Shown here piece after piece: positions 36,668 to 45,791 of a stretch of 45,840 bases of DNA. The notes beneath the pieces are model-generated. The model saw nothing but the letters and a program-made list of their open reading frames with translations, did no database searches and was not told where the DNA came from. Origin of the DNA: Phycisphaerales bacterium (GTDB lineage: Bacteria > Planctomycetota > Phycisphaerae > Phycisphaerales > UBA1924); NCBI GenBank assembly GCA_020853815.1, contig JADYYE010000121.1, forward strand, positions 1-45,840. The letters run 5' to 3'. A program made the position numbers and the translations under genes. Position 1 is the stretch's first letter, and each line of letters begins with the position of its first letter.

Positions 36668-37128
36668 GGTCTTCTGCTCCTTTGTGTGTTCGTGCGGTGG
36701 ATCGTGTTTCGTGTGCGGTGCCGGACGACATGTCCGCACCGGGAAAGCGACGCCTGCCCGCATGGCTCACGCAGGCCACGCGGAAATTTCTCGAGCCTTG
36801 CCTGCGGCTTCATCCATGCCCTCCGGCGGCCGCAGAAGTTGACATATTGATGCCCGTCGATGTCCCTCCGATTGCCTGCCTATACTCTGGTATTGCCGGA
36901 AACCCCGGATCGTTCATGTGTGCAAGGGCGCCAGACCGATCCAGAAAGGGAGTTTCGCGGCAAGAACGCCGCCCGCACGTTGCGGGATGAGCGTCTGTCG
37001 CACGGCCGGCTCTCGCATCTGGCCCCGAACCCGCCACGACGGCGAACGGGACCCAGCACCAAAATCGCGAGGTTCGTCCCATACTTCGGCCCGCCGCGGT
37101 CTTCGCGTCGGCCGGGAAAGTTCATGCT
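36668..37128. other. Divergent intergenic region with a candidate promoter for the helicase gene
   Basis: 461 bp without a credible gene. TATACT at 36881-36886 is a good -10 for the plus strand, but the matching -35 position (CGATGT) is poor. TTGACA at 36839-36844 is too far from it. If TATACT is used, the helicase mRNA would carry a leader of about 235 nt, with a GC-rich inverted repeat around 36958-36976. The minus-strand promoter of the PEP-CTERM gene must also lie here but is not clear. Confidence 0.3.
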
Positions 37129-38784
37129 TTGTCTACGTCGATCCCGTCCCCGTCCACCTCGTCCGCTTCCCCCTCGACCACCACGTTCACCGGCCTGAAC
37201 CTCGCCGAGCCCATCATGCGGGCGCTCGCCGACGAGGGTTATTCGACCCCAACGCCGATCCAGGCCCAGGCGATCCCGCTCGTGCTCGCGGGGCGCGATG
37301 TGCTTGGCTGCGCCCAGACCGGCACGGGCAAGACCGCCGCGTTCGCGCTCCCGATCATCCATCGCCTGCTGGAGTCGCCCGCGCCGATGGCGACCTCGCA
37401 CATCAAGAAGGTGCGCGTGCTCGTCCTTTCCCCCACGCGCGAGCTCGCCACGCAGATCGCCGACAGTTTCAAGACCTACGGCAAGCACACCCGTCTCTCC
37501 GGCGCGGTGATCTACGGCGGCGTGAGCCAGCGCATGCAGGAACGCTCGCTCCATCGCGGTGTTGATGTCATCGTCGCCACGCCCGGCCGCCTGATTGATC
37601 TCACCGAGCAGGGCCTCATCGACTACAGCGGCATCACGACCTTCGTGCTCGACGAGGCCGATCGCATGCTCGACATGGGCTTCATCAACCCCATCCGCCA
37701 GATCGCCGGCCACATCAAGAGCGAGCGTCAGACGTTGCTGTTCAGCGCCACCATGCCCCGCGAGATCGAGAAGCTCGCGGCGAGCCTGCTCCGAAATCCC
37801 ACTCGCGTCGCGGTGACACCCGTCGCGTCGGCGGCCCCCATGATCGAGCAGTCGGTGTACTACATCGGGCAGTTCCAGAAGCAGGCGCTCCTGGAGACCC
37901 TCGTCTCGGACACCACGGTCCGGCGCGCGGTCGTCTTCACGCGCACCAAGCACGGCGCGGATCGCGTCTGCAAGAAGCTCGAGCAGGCGGGCGTCGCGGC
38001 GGTCGCGATTCACGGCAACAAGAACCAGAGCCAGCGCCAGCGCAGCCTTGACAGCTTCCGCTCGGGCCGCAACCGCGTGCTCGTCGCGACCGACGTCGCG
38101 GCCCGTGGGCTTGACGTCGACGGCATCACGCACGTCTTCAACTTCGACCTGCCCATGGAGCCCGAGGCCTATGTGCATCGCATTGGTCGCACCGGACGCG
38201 CCGGCGCGACCGGCATCGCGGTCGCCTTCTGCGATCCCGCCGAACGCCGACTCCTCCGCGCCATCGAGCGCACCACCGGCAAGCCCATCAAGACCAGCGA
38301 CTTCCCGGCGAACTTCTCACCCAACGGCGATTCTCGATTTGAGCATCCCAATGCGACCGACCGCGACATGCTCCGCGAGATGAACCTCGACTATCGGCGC
38401 GATTCCCGTGACGCGCGAGACCGCCGCCCGTCCAGGTCGCAGCATGGAGCAAAGCCCGTGCACGCTCCGACACGTTCGTCGCCGGAGCACATCCCGGCCC
38501 AGACCACGCCGCCCATGCACAATCACCGCCCCGCGAAGCCCCATCATCCGCACGCGGCGCCGCACAAGGCCAAGGCGAGCGCCGGCCACACGGGCGGCAA
38601 GGCTTACGCATCAAAGCCCGCGACTCAGGCCGATTCGCGAGCACCGTTCCCGCTGGAGCCGCGCCCGTCGCAGTCGTCCGGCAATAAGTCCTTCAAGAAC
38701 TTCCGCGGCAAGACAATGAACACCGGCAAGGGTGGGCCGCAGGCGCCGAGCCGTCGCCCCGCTGATCGCGACGATTGGTTCTGA
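37129..38784 (+). CDS. DEAD-box ATP-dependent RNA helicase (RhlE-like)
   Basis: The 551-residue protein contains all the helicase motifs in order: Q motif TPTPIQAQAIP, I AQTGTGKT, Ia PTRELATQ, Ib TPGR, II DEAD (VLDEADRMLDMGF), III SAT, V ATDVAARGLDV and VI HRIGRTGRAG. The core ends near residue 400. The remaining 150 residues are low-complexity and rich in His, Pro, Ser, Arg and Lys, probably an RNA- or partner-binding tail. RhlE-type enzymes help ribosome assembly and RNA decay, often at low temperature. Translation is taken to start at a TTG (37129-37131) with GGGAAAG upstream. A terminator follows 24 bp after the stop. Confidence 0.92.
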   Translation: MSTSIPSPSTSSASPSTTTFTGLNLAEPIMRALADEGYSTPTPIQAQAIPLVLAGRDVLGCAQTGTGKTAAFALPIIHRLLESPAPMATSHIKKVRVLVLSPTRELATQIADSFKTYGKHTRLSGAVIYGGVSQRMQERSLHRGVDVIVATPGRLIDLTEQGLIDYSGITTFVLDEADRMLDMGFINPIRQIAGHIKSERQTLLFSATMPREIEKLAASLLRNPTRVAVTPVASAAPMIEQSVYYIGQFQKQALLETLVSDTTVRRAVVFTRTKHGADRVCKKLEQAGVAAVAIHGNKNQSQRQRSLDSFRSGRNRVLVATDVAARGLDVDGITHVFNFDLPMEPEAYVHRIGRTGRAGATGIAVAFCDPAERRLLRAIERTTGKPIKTSDFPANFSPNGDSRFEHPNATDRDMLREMNLDYRRDSRDARDRRPSRSQHGAKPVHAPTRSSPEHIPAQTTPPMHNHRPAKPHHPHAAPHKAKASAGHTGGKAYASKPATQADSRAPFPLEPRPSQSSGNKSFKNFRGKTMNTGKGGPQAPSRRPADRDDWF

Positions 38785-38807
38785 GTTTCAAGGAAGCAAC
38801 CGAACAC

Positions 38808-38838
38808 AAGACCCCGGGCATCCGCTCGGGGTCTTTGC
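38808..38838 (+). terminator. Intrinsic terminator after the helicase gene
   Basis: A 9-bp stem joins AAGACCCCG (38808-38816) and CGGGGTCTT (38827-38835), with a 10-base loop and a short T stretch that partly lies in the stem. It starts 24 bp after the stop codon in the right orientation. Confidence 0.7.
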
Positions 38839-38951
38839 GCATTGGAGCACACCTGCACTGCTTGCACGCTCACAGGAGTTGCGACTGATTCGCAACACGC
38901 CTCGCGACTGAGTCTCATGTGCGCTGAAACCGCGATTTTCGCGAGGGACCA

Positions 38952-39001
38952 TCATCGTGCCCGAAAACAATCCGTGCCGATACGGAATCAACGCACGATG
39001 A
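38952..39001. repeat. Nested inverted repeat upstream of the cytochrome b gene
   Basis: Outer arms TCATCGTGC (38952-38960) and GCACGATGA (38993-39001) enclose an inner pair TCCGT (38971-38975) / ACGGA (38982-38986). Another hairpin, CGCGA-TTT-TCGCG (38931-38943), precedes it. The structure ends 43 bp before the TTG start codon, so it could shape the leader mRNA or be a protein-binding site. Confidence 0.45.
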
Positions 39002-39044
39002 CGGCGTTCTTCCGTGCGGAGTTCGCGTATGTCGGAGGTGCGAC

Positions 39045-39872
39045 TTGACCAATGCGATCATCAAGCTTGAATCTACGAAGCAACTCATCTGGGACCTGCC
39101 CATCCGGGTGTGGCACTGGTTGCTGACCGGTGCGCTGATCGGTGCCGCGGTCATCTCGCTGGCGCTCGGCGAGCACAGTTCTCTCTTCCCCTACCACTCG
39201 ATCCTCGGCCTGGTCATGGGTCTCATGGTCGTGCTTCGGATCCTCTGGGGCGTGATCGGCACGCGCCACGCTCGACTTGGCTCGCTCGCATTCTCCCCCC
39301 GCTCGCTTCTCTCCTACCTTCGCGGCGCTGTCCTCGGCGGGGCGCCCCGCTTCGCCGGACACAACCCCGGGGCCGCGTACGCCACCATCGCCATGCTGGG
39401 CCTCATCCTCGTCATCGCCGGCTCGGGCGTCGCGCTCGCGCAGGGCGTCAAAGGCGTCAAAGAAACCCACGAACTCAGCGTGTACGCGCTGCTCGGCGTC
39501 GTGGGACTGCACATTGTCGGCGTGATCGCGCACACTATCCGTCATCACGAGCCGATCGCCCTCTCCATGATCCACGGCAAGAAGCTCGCCGCCGAAGGCG
39601 AGGGCATCCGCACGTCGCGTCCGCTCGCGGCGCTGCTCTTCCTCGCGATCGTCGGCGGCTGGGCCTTCATGCTCGTTCGCGCCTACGACCCCGCGACGCA
39701 GAGCACGACGCTTCCGTTCACTTCCGTCACATTGGTACTCGGCGAAGCCGAGGGCGAAGACGGTGAACAGCACGAAGGCGCACGCGCTCGTGACAACGCG
39801 GACGCTCAACGCGAGCCGGAACAAACCTCGCGCGAAAGCTCGAACGAAGAACGCGAGGATGACGATGATTGA
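39045..39872 (+). CDS. Cytochrome b561 family membrane protein
   Basis: The 275-residue protein has four or five transmembrane helices and the His pattern of prokaryotic b-type cytochromes (Ni/Fe-hydrogenase cytochrome b / YodB group): RVWHWLL in helix 1, YHSILG in helix 2, KETHELSVY and GLHIVGVIAHTIRHHEP near helices 3-4. These would hold two b haems for transmembrane electron transfer to quinone. A fifth helix and a very acidic, Glu/Asp/Arg-rich tail of about 45 residues follow. The tail is unusual for the family. The start is TTG (39045-39047) with an ideal CGGAGG upstream. No hydrogenase or cytochrome c gene is adjacent, so the donor is unknown. Confidence 0.85.
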   Translation: MTNAIIKLESTKQLIWDLPIRVWHWLLTGALIGAAVISLALGEHSSLFPYHSILGLVMGLMVVLRILWGVIGTRHARLGSLAFSPRSLLSYLRGAVLGGAPRFAGHNPGAAYATIAMLGLILVIAGSGVALAQGVKGVKETHELSVYALLGVVGLHIVGVIAHTIRHHEPIALSMIHGKKLAAEGEGIRTSRPLAALLFLAIVGGWAFMLVRAYDPATQSTTLPFTSVTLVLGEAEGEDGEQHEGARARDNADAQREPEQTSRESSNEEREDDDD

Positions 39873-40006
39873 TTTTCATGGAGTCTGAACAATCGAGCCC
39901 GGCCCGTGCGCAAACTGTCCGCAATGCGCTCGCACGCCGTTCGGATGGTTCAAGCAGGCCGTCCGGTCCGCAACGCCCCGCCTCGCCGCGACTATGCTGC
40001 AGCGGC

Positions 40007-41911
40007 ATGAGTGCGCCTTCGTTTCCGACATCGCCCTCTTCTGATGCGTTGCTCCGCGACCTCAACCGCGGCATCGTCGACGCCGATCTTCGTGCCTTGC
40101 TTTCCCGCGTCGAATCACTCCGCCACGCCTGCGCCGCGATGGAGCAGGAGCACGCCGCCACCTTTGATCTCCTCGACGACGATCGGCGGCGCAGCGCCCG
40201 CAACCTCGTCCACTACCTCGCGCTCCGTAGCAACGATCTTCGCGAGCTGCAGCACGCGCTCGCCCGCCTCGGGCTCTCGTCCCTGGGACGAAACGAATCG
40301 CACGTCCTGGCGAACCTCTCCGCCGTCGCCTCGGCACTCGCGTCGCTCGACGGCATGGAGCACACCCGCTTCGAGACGAGCGAAGTCAGCGCCGTCCGCG
40401 GGCGCTCCCTGCTCTCCGCGCGCGCCGAAGCTCTGCTCGGCCCGGCGCCCGAGGGACGCTCCGTCCGCATCATGGTGACGCTTCCCTCCGAGGCCGCCAA
40501 CGACGAGTCGCTGGTCGAGTCTCTCCTCGCCGCGGGCATGACCGTGGCGCGGATCAACACCGCGCACGACGCGCCAGAGGACTGGGAGCGCATGGCGACC
40601 CTCGTCCGCGCCGTCGCCGATCGCCTCGGTACGCACTGCCGTGTGCTGATCGATCTCGCCGGACCGAAGCTGCGCACTGGCGCGATCGAGCCCGGACCGG
40701 AAGTGCTGCGCCTCCGCCCGCGGCGCGACGCTTTGGGACGGGTGACCTCGCCCGCAAGGGCGATCCTGCTCCCCGGCGGCGTCGCGCGTCCCGCCGGCGA
40801 AACGACGCCCGCGATCCCCGTCCCCGCCGACTTCCTCAAGGACGCGAGCGTCGGCGACATCGTCGAGTTCTATGACGCACGCGAACGCCGCCGCCACCTC
40901 ACCATCGCCGAACGTCGCGCCGACGCTTCGTGCCTCGCGACCTGCGATCGCACGGTCTATCTCACCACGGGCGCGCGCCTCGAACTGATGCACCGCAAGC
41001 AATCGATCGCTCGCGGGCGAGCCGGGCGACTGCCCGCCCTTCCGCAGTCGATACTCGTTCGCCCCGGCGATCGCCTGTTGCTCTCGCGGCATCCCGGTGT
41101 CGGTCGCCCCGCGGGCCGCTCATCCCCCGCCGTCATCACCACCACCCTTCCCGAGGCGTTCGAGCACGCCAGGCCGGGCGAGACCGTGTGGTTCGACGAC
41201 GGCAAGGTCGGCGCCGTGATCCGCGCCGTCGGCCCGGATTCGATCGAGCTCGAGGTAGCCAGCTCGCTCAGCGAAGGCTCACGCATCGCGGCCGACAAGG
41301 GCGTCAATCTCCCCGACACCGACGTGCGCGTCGCGGGCCTCACCGCCGACGACATCGCCATCCTTCCCGTGGTCGCTCGCTGCGCCGACATGGTCGGCAT
41401 GTCTTTCGTCCAATCCAGCGCCGACATCGCCGATCTGCGCTCGCGCCTGGCCGAACTGGGCGGCGAGCGTCTCGGCACCGTGCTCAAGATCGAAACCCGC
41501 CGCGCCTTCGAGAATCTCCCTTCGCTCCTCCTCGCCGCCCTGCAAGGCCCGTGCGCCGGCGTGATGATCGCCCGCGGCGACCTCGCGGTTGAGTGCGGCT
41601 TTGAGCGCCTCGCCGAGGTGCAGGAGGAGATTCTCTGGCTGTGCGAGGCGGCCCACGTCCCCGTCATCTGGGCGACCCAGGTCCTCGAATCGCTCGCCAA
41701 AACGGGGCGAGTCTCCCGCGCCGAGGTCACCGACGCCGCCATGTCCGAGCGCGCCGAGTGCGTCATGCTCAACAAAGGACCGTACATCGCCGACGCGGTG
41801 CGATTCCTCGACGGCGTGCTCCGTCGCATGTCGGCCCACCAGGACAAGAAGCGCCCCATGCTCCGCGCCCTCAACGTGGCCCGCCGCTTTGTCGAGCCCG
41901 AGGGCAAGTAG
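40007..41911 (+). CDS. Long-form pyruvate kinase-like protein
   Basis: The protein has about 634 residues. An N-terminal helical domain (about 1-140, with SARNLVHYLALRSNDLRELQ and LGLSSLGRNESHVL) is of the kind found on an alternative bacterial pyruvate kinase group. The kinase barrel follows: GMTVARINTAHD (usual RxNFSHG), LIDLAGPKLRTG, ETVWFDDGKVGAVI in the B domain, DKGVNLPDTDVRVAGLTADD, TVLKIETRRAFENL (catalytic Lys), VMIARGDLAVECGFE, and WATQVLESLAKTGRVSRAEVTD. The chain ends soon after MSERAECVMLNKGPY, so the C-terminal regulatory domain of classical enzymes is missing. It would convert phosphoenolpyruvate and ADP to pyruvate and ATP, but the altered SH motif leaves activity uncertain. 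Other starts exist upstream (39869, 39878). Confidence 0.8.
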   Translation: MSAPSFPTSPSSDALLRDLNRGIVDADLRALLSRVESLRHACAAMEQEHAATFDLLDDDRRRSARNLVHYLALRSNDLRELQHALARLGLSSLGRNESHVLANLSAVASALASLDGMEHTRFETSEVSAVRGRSLLSARAEALLGPAPEGRSVRIMVTLPSEAANDESLVESLLAAGMTVARINTAHDAPEDWERMATLVRAVADRLGTHCRVLIDLAGPKLRTGAIEPGPEVLRLRPRRDALGRVTSPARAILLPGGVARPAGETTPAIPVPADFLKDASVGDIVEFYDARERRRHLTIAERRADASCLATCDRTVYLTTGARLELMHRKQSIARGRAGRLPALPQSILVRPGDRLLLSRHPGVGRPAGRSSPAVITTTLPEAFEHARPGETVWFDDGKVGAVIRAVGPDSIELEVASSLSEGSRIAADKGVNLPDTDVRVAGLTADDIAILPVVARCADMVGMSFVQSSADIADLRSRLAELGGERLGTVLKIETRRAFENLPSLLLAALQGPCAGVMIARGDLAVECGFERLAEVQEEILWLCEAAHVPVIWATQVLESLAKTGRVSRAEVTDAAMSERAECVMLNKGPYIADAVRFLDGVLRRMSAHQDKKRPMLRALNVARRFVEPEGK

Positions 41912-41989
41912 CACGCCGCCGCCCCGCTTCTGTTACTCTCGCACCCGCCGCGCGACGCTTCGCCACGCGGGAACGGGAGTCCGCGCCGC

Positions 41990-43246
41990 ATGTCCGTACC
42001 CGCCCAAGCCTCGCCCTCGCACGTCGTTCGCCCGCCCCATCCCTCCGCCTACGCCGCGCTCATCATCCCCTTCGGCGCCATGAGCGGTTTCGTCAGCGTC
42101 TCGATGGCGTTCCTCTGCACCCGTCACGGCCTGTCCGTCGAGGACGGCGCGCTCCTCGTCGCTTCCGGCATGTTTCCCCATGTCTGGAAATTTCTCTGGG
42201 CCCCTATCGCCGACACCACGCTCAGCCGAAAGCGCTGGTACATCCTCTCAGTCGTGCTCAGCGCGCTGGGGATCACTGCCATGAGCGCCATCCCCATGAG
42301 CAAGGGCAACATGCTCACGCTCCAACTCGTCATCTTTGTCGCCAACCTCGCCTCGACCTTTCTTGGCATGAGCGTCGAGGGCCTCATGGCCCACACCACA
42401 CCGCCGGAGCAGCGCGGACGCGTCGGCGGCTGGTTCCAGGCCGGAAACCTCGGCGGCAACGGCTTGGGCGGCGGGGCGGGACTCTGGCTCGCCACCCACC
42501 TCGACCATGCCTGGATGTCCGGCGCGATCCTCGGCGTTGCATTCCTCATCGGTGCTCTCGCGCTGGTCTGCGTGCCCGAGGTTCCTGCCGAGTCACGCTC
42601 CATGTCCTTGCCCCGCGCCATGCTCGCCGTCGTCCTCGAACTCTGGCAACTCATCAAGACGCGGGCCGGGCTGCTCTGCGCCACCCTCTGCCTCCTCCCC
42701 ATCAACACCGGCGCCGCCACCAGCGTTCTCTCCCAAGCCACGGTCGCCGGAAAATGGAGCGCGACCGAAGACACCGTCGCGCTCGTGAGCGGAACGCTCA
42801 ACGGCGTGATCTCCGGCATCGGCTGCCTGGTCGCCGGAGAGGTCTGCGCCCGCATCAACTCCCGCAAGGTCTACGCCGCCGTCGCGTTGGTTATGGCCGG
42901 TGTCTCCGCGGGAATGGCGATTTCCCCCTTCACCAAGCCCGATTACATCATCTTTTCACTCGCCTACGCCTTCGTCGTGGGCATGTCGTACACCGCGTTC
43001 ACGGGCTTTGTGCTCGACGCGATCGGCAAGGGGGCCGCCGCCACCAAGTACAACGTCTTCGCCAGCCTCTCCAACACACCGATCATGTACATGGGGCTCG
43101 TGCTCGCGTGGGCCCAGACCAAGGGCGGTGAGAAGGCCATGCTCTTCACCGACGCCGGCGCCGGCGTCGCGGGATTGATCGTCCTGGGGTTGGTCGCGGC
43201 CGCATTGGCACCCCGAAGACCATCGTCGGTGCCTGACCATGCTTGA
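41990..43246 (+). CDS. MFS transporter, AmpG-like
   Basis: The 418-residue protein has about 12 transmembrane helices. The cytoplasmic loop between helices 2 and 3 reads HVWKFLWAPIADTTLSRKRWYI, which is the MFS motif-A region as seen in the AmpG/PAT1-like group (WAPLxD). A similar stretch follows at the start of the second half. AmpG imports anhydro-muropeptides; given anmK and murQ elsewhere in the window this is tempting, but the similarity is general and the gene is 13 kb from them. Start: ATG at 41990. It lies 78 bp after the pyruvate kinase-like gene on the same strand. Confidence 0.75.
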   Translation: MSVPAQASPSHVVRPPHPSAYAALIIPFGAMSGFVSVSMAFLCTRHGLSVEDGALLVASGMFPHVWKFLWAPIADTTLSRKRWYILSVVLSALGITAMSAIPMSKGNMLTLQLVIFVANLASTFLGMSVEGLMAHTTPPEQRGRVGGWFQAGNLGGNGLGGGAGLWLATHLDHAWMSGAILGVAFLIGALALVCVPEVPAESRSMSLPRAMLAVVLELWQLIKTRAGLLCATLCLLPINTGAATSVLSQATVAGKWSATEDTVALVSGTLNGVISGIGCLVAGEVCARINSRKVYAAVALVMAGVSAGMAISPFTKPDYIIFSLAYAFVVGMSYTAFTGFVLDAIGKGAAATKYNVFASLSNTPIMYMGLVLAWAQTKGGEKAMLFTDAGAGVAGLIVLGLVAAALAPRRPSSVPDHA

Positions 43247-43372
43247 TGGTGGACGTGCCATGAATGCTCATGATTCCACTGCCGGGGCTCTACTCCGCGG
43301 GCGGCTGCGTAAGCGAATCGGCTGCGTACAACCATTTCATCGAAGCGCGAGTTGCTCTCCGTCACACTTGCT

Positions 43373-43987
43373 TCACTCCTTCCGCGCCAGCACCTGCACC
43401 ACGTCCGCCGCCCCGCTGTGGAACTTGCCTTCCTTCACGTCGCGCACCAGCGCGGCCTGGTGTTCGATCTTCAGGCCCGCCAACTCACCGACGATCTCCG
43501 AAAGCGGCGCCAGCAGCGCCGCATCCTTCGGCCCGCCGGTGTCGCGCGCAAGCTGCTCCGGCCCATACGCCTCGAGGATGAACACGCCCCCCGGCTTCAG
43601 CCACGTCGCCACGCGCCGATGCACCAGCGCCCGCAAGTCGGGCGGCAGGTGAACAAAGATCGAGCTCACCACGTCGAACGCCGCGGGCTCGCCCTGGAAC
43701 TCCCGCAGGTCTGCCGCCAGCGTGCGCAGGGGCAGCCCGCGCTTCTGAGCCAGCTCCTGCGCCTTGCGCATCCCGACCTCGCTCTGATCGACCGCGAGCA
43801 CATCCAGCCCGCGGGCGGCCCAGAACAGCGCGTTCCTCCCTTCCCCAGCGCCGATGTCCAGCGCCCGCCCACGCGAGGCGCACCGATCCCCCATCGCCGT
43901 GACCATCGCCACCAGAAACTCGTTGGCGGCGTCGCCATACACGCACTCGTTGCTCCCGTATCGCTCGTTCCAGAAGGACTGGCTCAT
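43373..43987 (-). CDS. Class I SAM-dependent methyltransferase (TehB/SAM_MT25-like)
   Basis: The 204-residue Rossmann-fold methyltransferase has motif I LDIGAGEGRNALFWA, motif II VLAVDQSEVGM, and post-I AFDVVSSIFVHLPPDLRALVHRRV. It begins with FWNERYGSNECVYGDAANEFL, typical of the TehB/thiol methyltransferase-like group. Members methylate tellurite, thiols or halides; the substrate here is unknown. The ATG at 43985-43987 gives the usual N-terminus. It is convergent with the MFS gene and divergent from the DUF1801 gene. Confidence 0.85.
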   Translation of the reverse strand: MSQSFWNERYGSNECVYGDAANEFLVAMVTAMGDRCASRGRALDIGAGEGRNALFWAARGLDVLAVDQSEVGMRKAQELAQKRGLPLRTLAADLREFQGEPAAFDVVSSIFVHLPPDLRALVHRRVATWLKPGGVFILEAYGPEQLARDTGGPKDAALLAPLSEIVGELAGLKIEHQAALVRDVKEGKFHSGAADVVQVLARKE

Positions 43988-44043
43988 GCTCAAGCGTATC
44001 AGCCCTCTCGGGTACACTGGACGCCGACTCAACGGAGAACGCC

Positions 44044-44439
44044 ATGCCGATTCACGAGGACACGCTCGCGTACAACCAGCAGCAATCTCCCGAGGATCGA
44101 CGCATCTGCGACGCGCTCGCCAGGGCGATCAGCCGCCACCTCAAGGGCGCGGAGAACAAGGTGTGGCACCGCCACCCCGTCTGGTTTCTCGACGGCAACC
44201 CCATCGTCGGCTACAGCAAACTGAAGGACTGCGTCCGCCTGCTCTTCTGGAGCGGCCAGTCGTTCGATGAACCGGGCCTCGCGCCCGAGGGCAGCTTCAA
44301 GGCCGCGGAGGCCCGCTTCACCAAGGCCGACCAGGTCTCGGCCAAGGACCTGAAACGCTGGCTCGCCAAGTCGATCGAAATCCAGTGGGACTACAAGAAC
44401 ATCGTGAAGAGAAAGGGGAAGCTGGTGCGGCTCCGATGA
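44044..44439 (+). CDS. DUF1801 domain protein
   Basis: The 131-residue protein starts at an ATG with GGAG upstream. It shows the DUF1801 (YdhG-like) pattern: NKVWHRHPVWFLDGNPIVGYS, in which a small alpha/beta domain carries a conserved WxxxxxW-type aromatic cluster, then VRLLFWSGQSF and a charged C-terminus. Members are small cytoplasmic proteins of unknown biochemical role. It is divergent from the methyltransferase by 56 bp. Confidence 0.8.
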   Translation: MPIHEDTLAYNQQQSPEDRRICDALARAISRHLKGAENKVWHRHPVWFLDGNPIVGYSKLKDCVRLLFWSGQSFDEPGLAPEGSFKAAEARFTKADQVSAKDLKRWLAKSIEIQWDYKNIVKRKGKLVRLR

Positions 44440-44660
44440 ACGAGTAGCCGCACTCCTCCCTGTCACACTTTCTACGGGAGATGATCGAGCATGCGGCCGG
44501 CCTTCGTTCGTTGACCAGACAAACAACACTCGTTGCGATGCATGACTACTGGTGCGCGGAGTCTTAGCGTTTGAGGTCAGCGGATTCGCAATTCGCTCGG
44601 GTTGGAGCGGGTTCCGGCGGTGGGGCATCGCTTTGCGGCGTATGTCGTTATCATTTGAGC

Positions 44661-45494
44661 ATGGCAACCCATGAACGGCTCGATCTCGCTCGCTGGATTC
44701 GTGAGTGCCCACTGTCCAAGCTTCGCGCCTCTGGCGACCGACTCATTCTCCAGAACATCGATGGTCCCAGAGATATCGCGATGGTTGAGCAGCTCCGCGC
44801 CGAAGGCGACATCCGTTTGCGCGGCGAAGGCATCCCCACGGATGTTTGCATCTGGAGCGTTGGCGAGCCGGTAGACCCCACGACCACCAAGATTGGCGGC
44901 ACACCCTATCGTCCAACAGTGCAGCCGTGGCCGGTGGCAGAGGACGGGTCGCCCATGGGCCTCCTCGCACAATTCAACTTCACCGATTCGTTGGACGTCC
45001 TCGCCCCAATTCCGCCGGAAGCACTCCCGGGCGATGTGCTCTTGGTGTTTACGAAGGGGCCGGACCTATACAGCGACTGGGACCCCGACGAGAAAGGAAC
45101 GTGGGCCCTGGAATGGCACCGTGTCATCCCAAACTTCACTTTGCTACCAGCGCGACACGTCCACGAATTGACACCCACCTTTGCTACCTTGCATCGCACG
45201 ATGGACTATCCCGATTCCCGGGTTGATGACGACCTGAACGTTATTTGGGGCACCAAGTTCGGCGGTATTCCGCCCTATCAGCAGGGCGATCCTGAGCTTC
45301 CCGGCGCATCGCTCTGCACTCTTGCCTCACTCAACCCCTTTGGAAACCCGTGGCCGATGCTTAATGTCGAGGTCAACCCAAACGGCGATCAACAGTACTT
45401 CGACAAGAAACTGCTGATGATGGGCGATCTCGGTTCCGCCTACTTCAACCTCGACGAACTTCGCCGCGTTCACTGGAGCGCAGATTGCGGTTGA
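44661..45494 (+). CDS. DUF1963 (YwqG-like) protein
   Basis: The protein is about 277 residues. The family features are the central TKIGGTPYRPTVQPWP, a LLAQFNFTDS strand, the second KFGGIPPYQQGDPELPG, and the C-terminal KKLLMMGDLGSAYFNLDE. DUF1963 proteins have a YwqG fold and have no known enzymatic activity; several are encoded near toxin or SMI1/KNR4-type genes, but none is seen here. The ATG at 44661 has TTGAGC upstream; the open frame extends earlier without a better start. Codon use is visibly less GC-biased than in neighbours, which may point to transfer. Confidence 0.8.
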   Translation: MATHERLDLARWIRECPLSKLRASGDRLILQNIDGPRDIAMVEQLRAEGDIRLRGEGIPTDVCIWSVGEPVDPTTTKIGGTPYRPTVQPWPVAEDGSPMGLLAQFNFTDSLDVLAPIPPEALPGDVLLVFTKGPDLYSDWDPDEKGTWALEWHRVIPNFTLLPARHVHELTPTFATLHRTMDYPDSRVDDDLNVIWGTKFGGIPPYQQGDPELPGASLCTLASLNPFGNPWPMLNVEVNPNGDQQYFDKKLLMMGDLGSAYFNLDELRRVHWSADCG

Positions 45495-45716
45495 TCGCCG
45501 GCCAAATGGCTCCATATCTCATCGCAAACAGAACTCGGGATCATCGGACCCGGTCGGCTTGTACCTAAGGGCGATGGATCGGCCCGCCTGACATGGCGTG
45601 GTACAGCCTCGTCACCCTTTGCGAAAGCGCGCAGAGCAACCGACTCGTGTACTCCAAGTCTCAACCCATGCATCGCGTAAGATGCTCATCAAACGGGAAG
45701 GCAATGTCCCGCAAAA

Positions 45717-45791
45717 TCGGGGTGGGCGGATTCGAACCGCCGACCTTTTGACCCCCAGTCAAACGCGCTAACCAAGCTGCGCTACACCCCG
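45717..45791 (-). tRNA. tRNA-Pro (GGG anticodon)
   Basis: On the minus strand a complete cloverleaf can be read. Acceptor CGGGGTG pairs with CACCCCG, the D arm has GCGC/GCGC, the anticodon stem TTTGA/TCAAA has loop CTGGGGG giving anticodon GGG, and the T arm is GGCGG-TTCGAAT-CCGCC. The discriminator base is A, and CCA is not encoded. Length 75 nt. Confidence 0.95.

Noticed and set aside
36860..37198. Plus-strand reading frame of 112 codons upstream of the helicase
   Set aside because: No family features, Arg/Pro-rich shadow composition, and it overlaps the helicase start in another frame.
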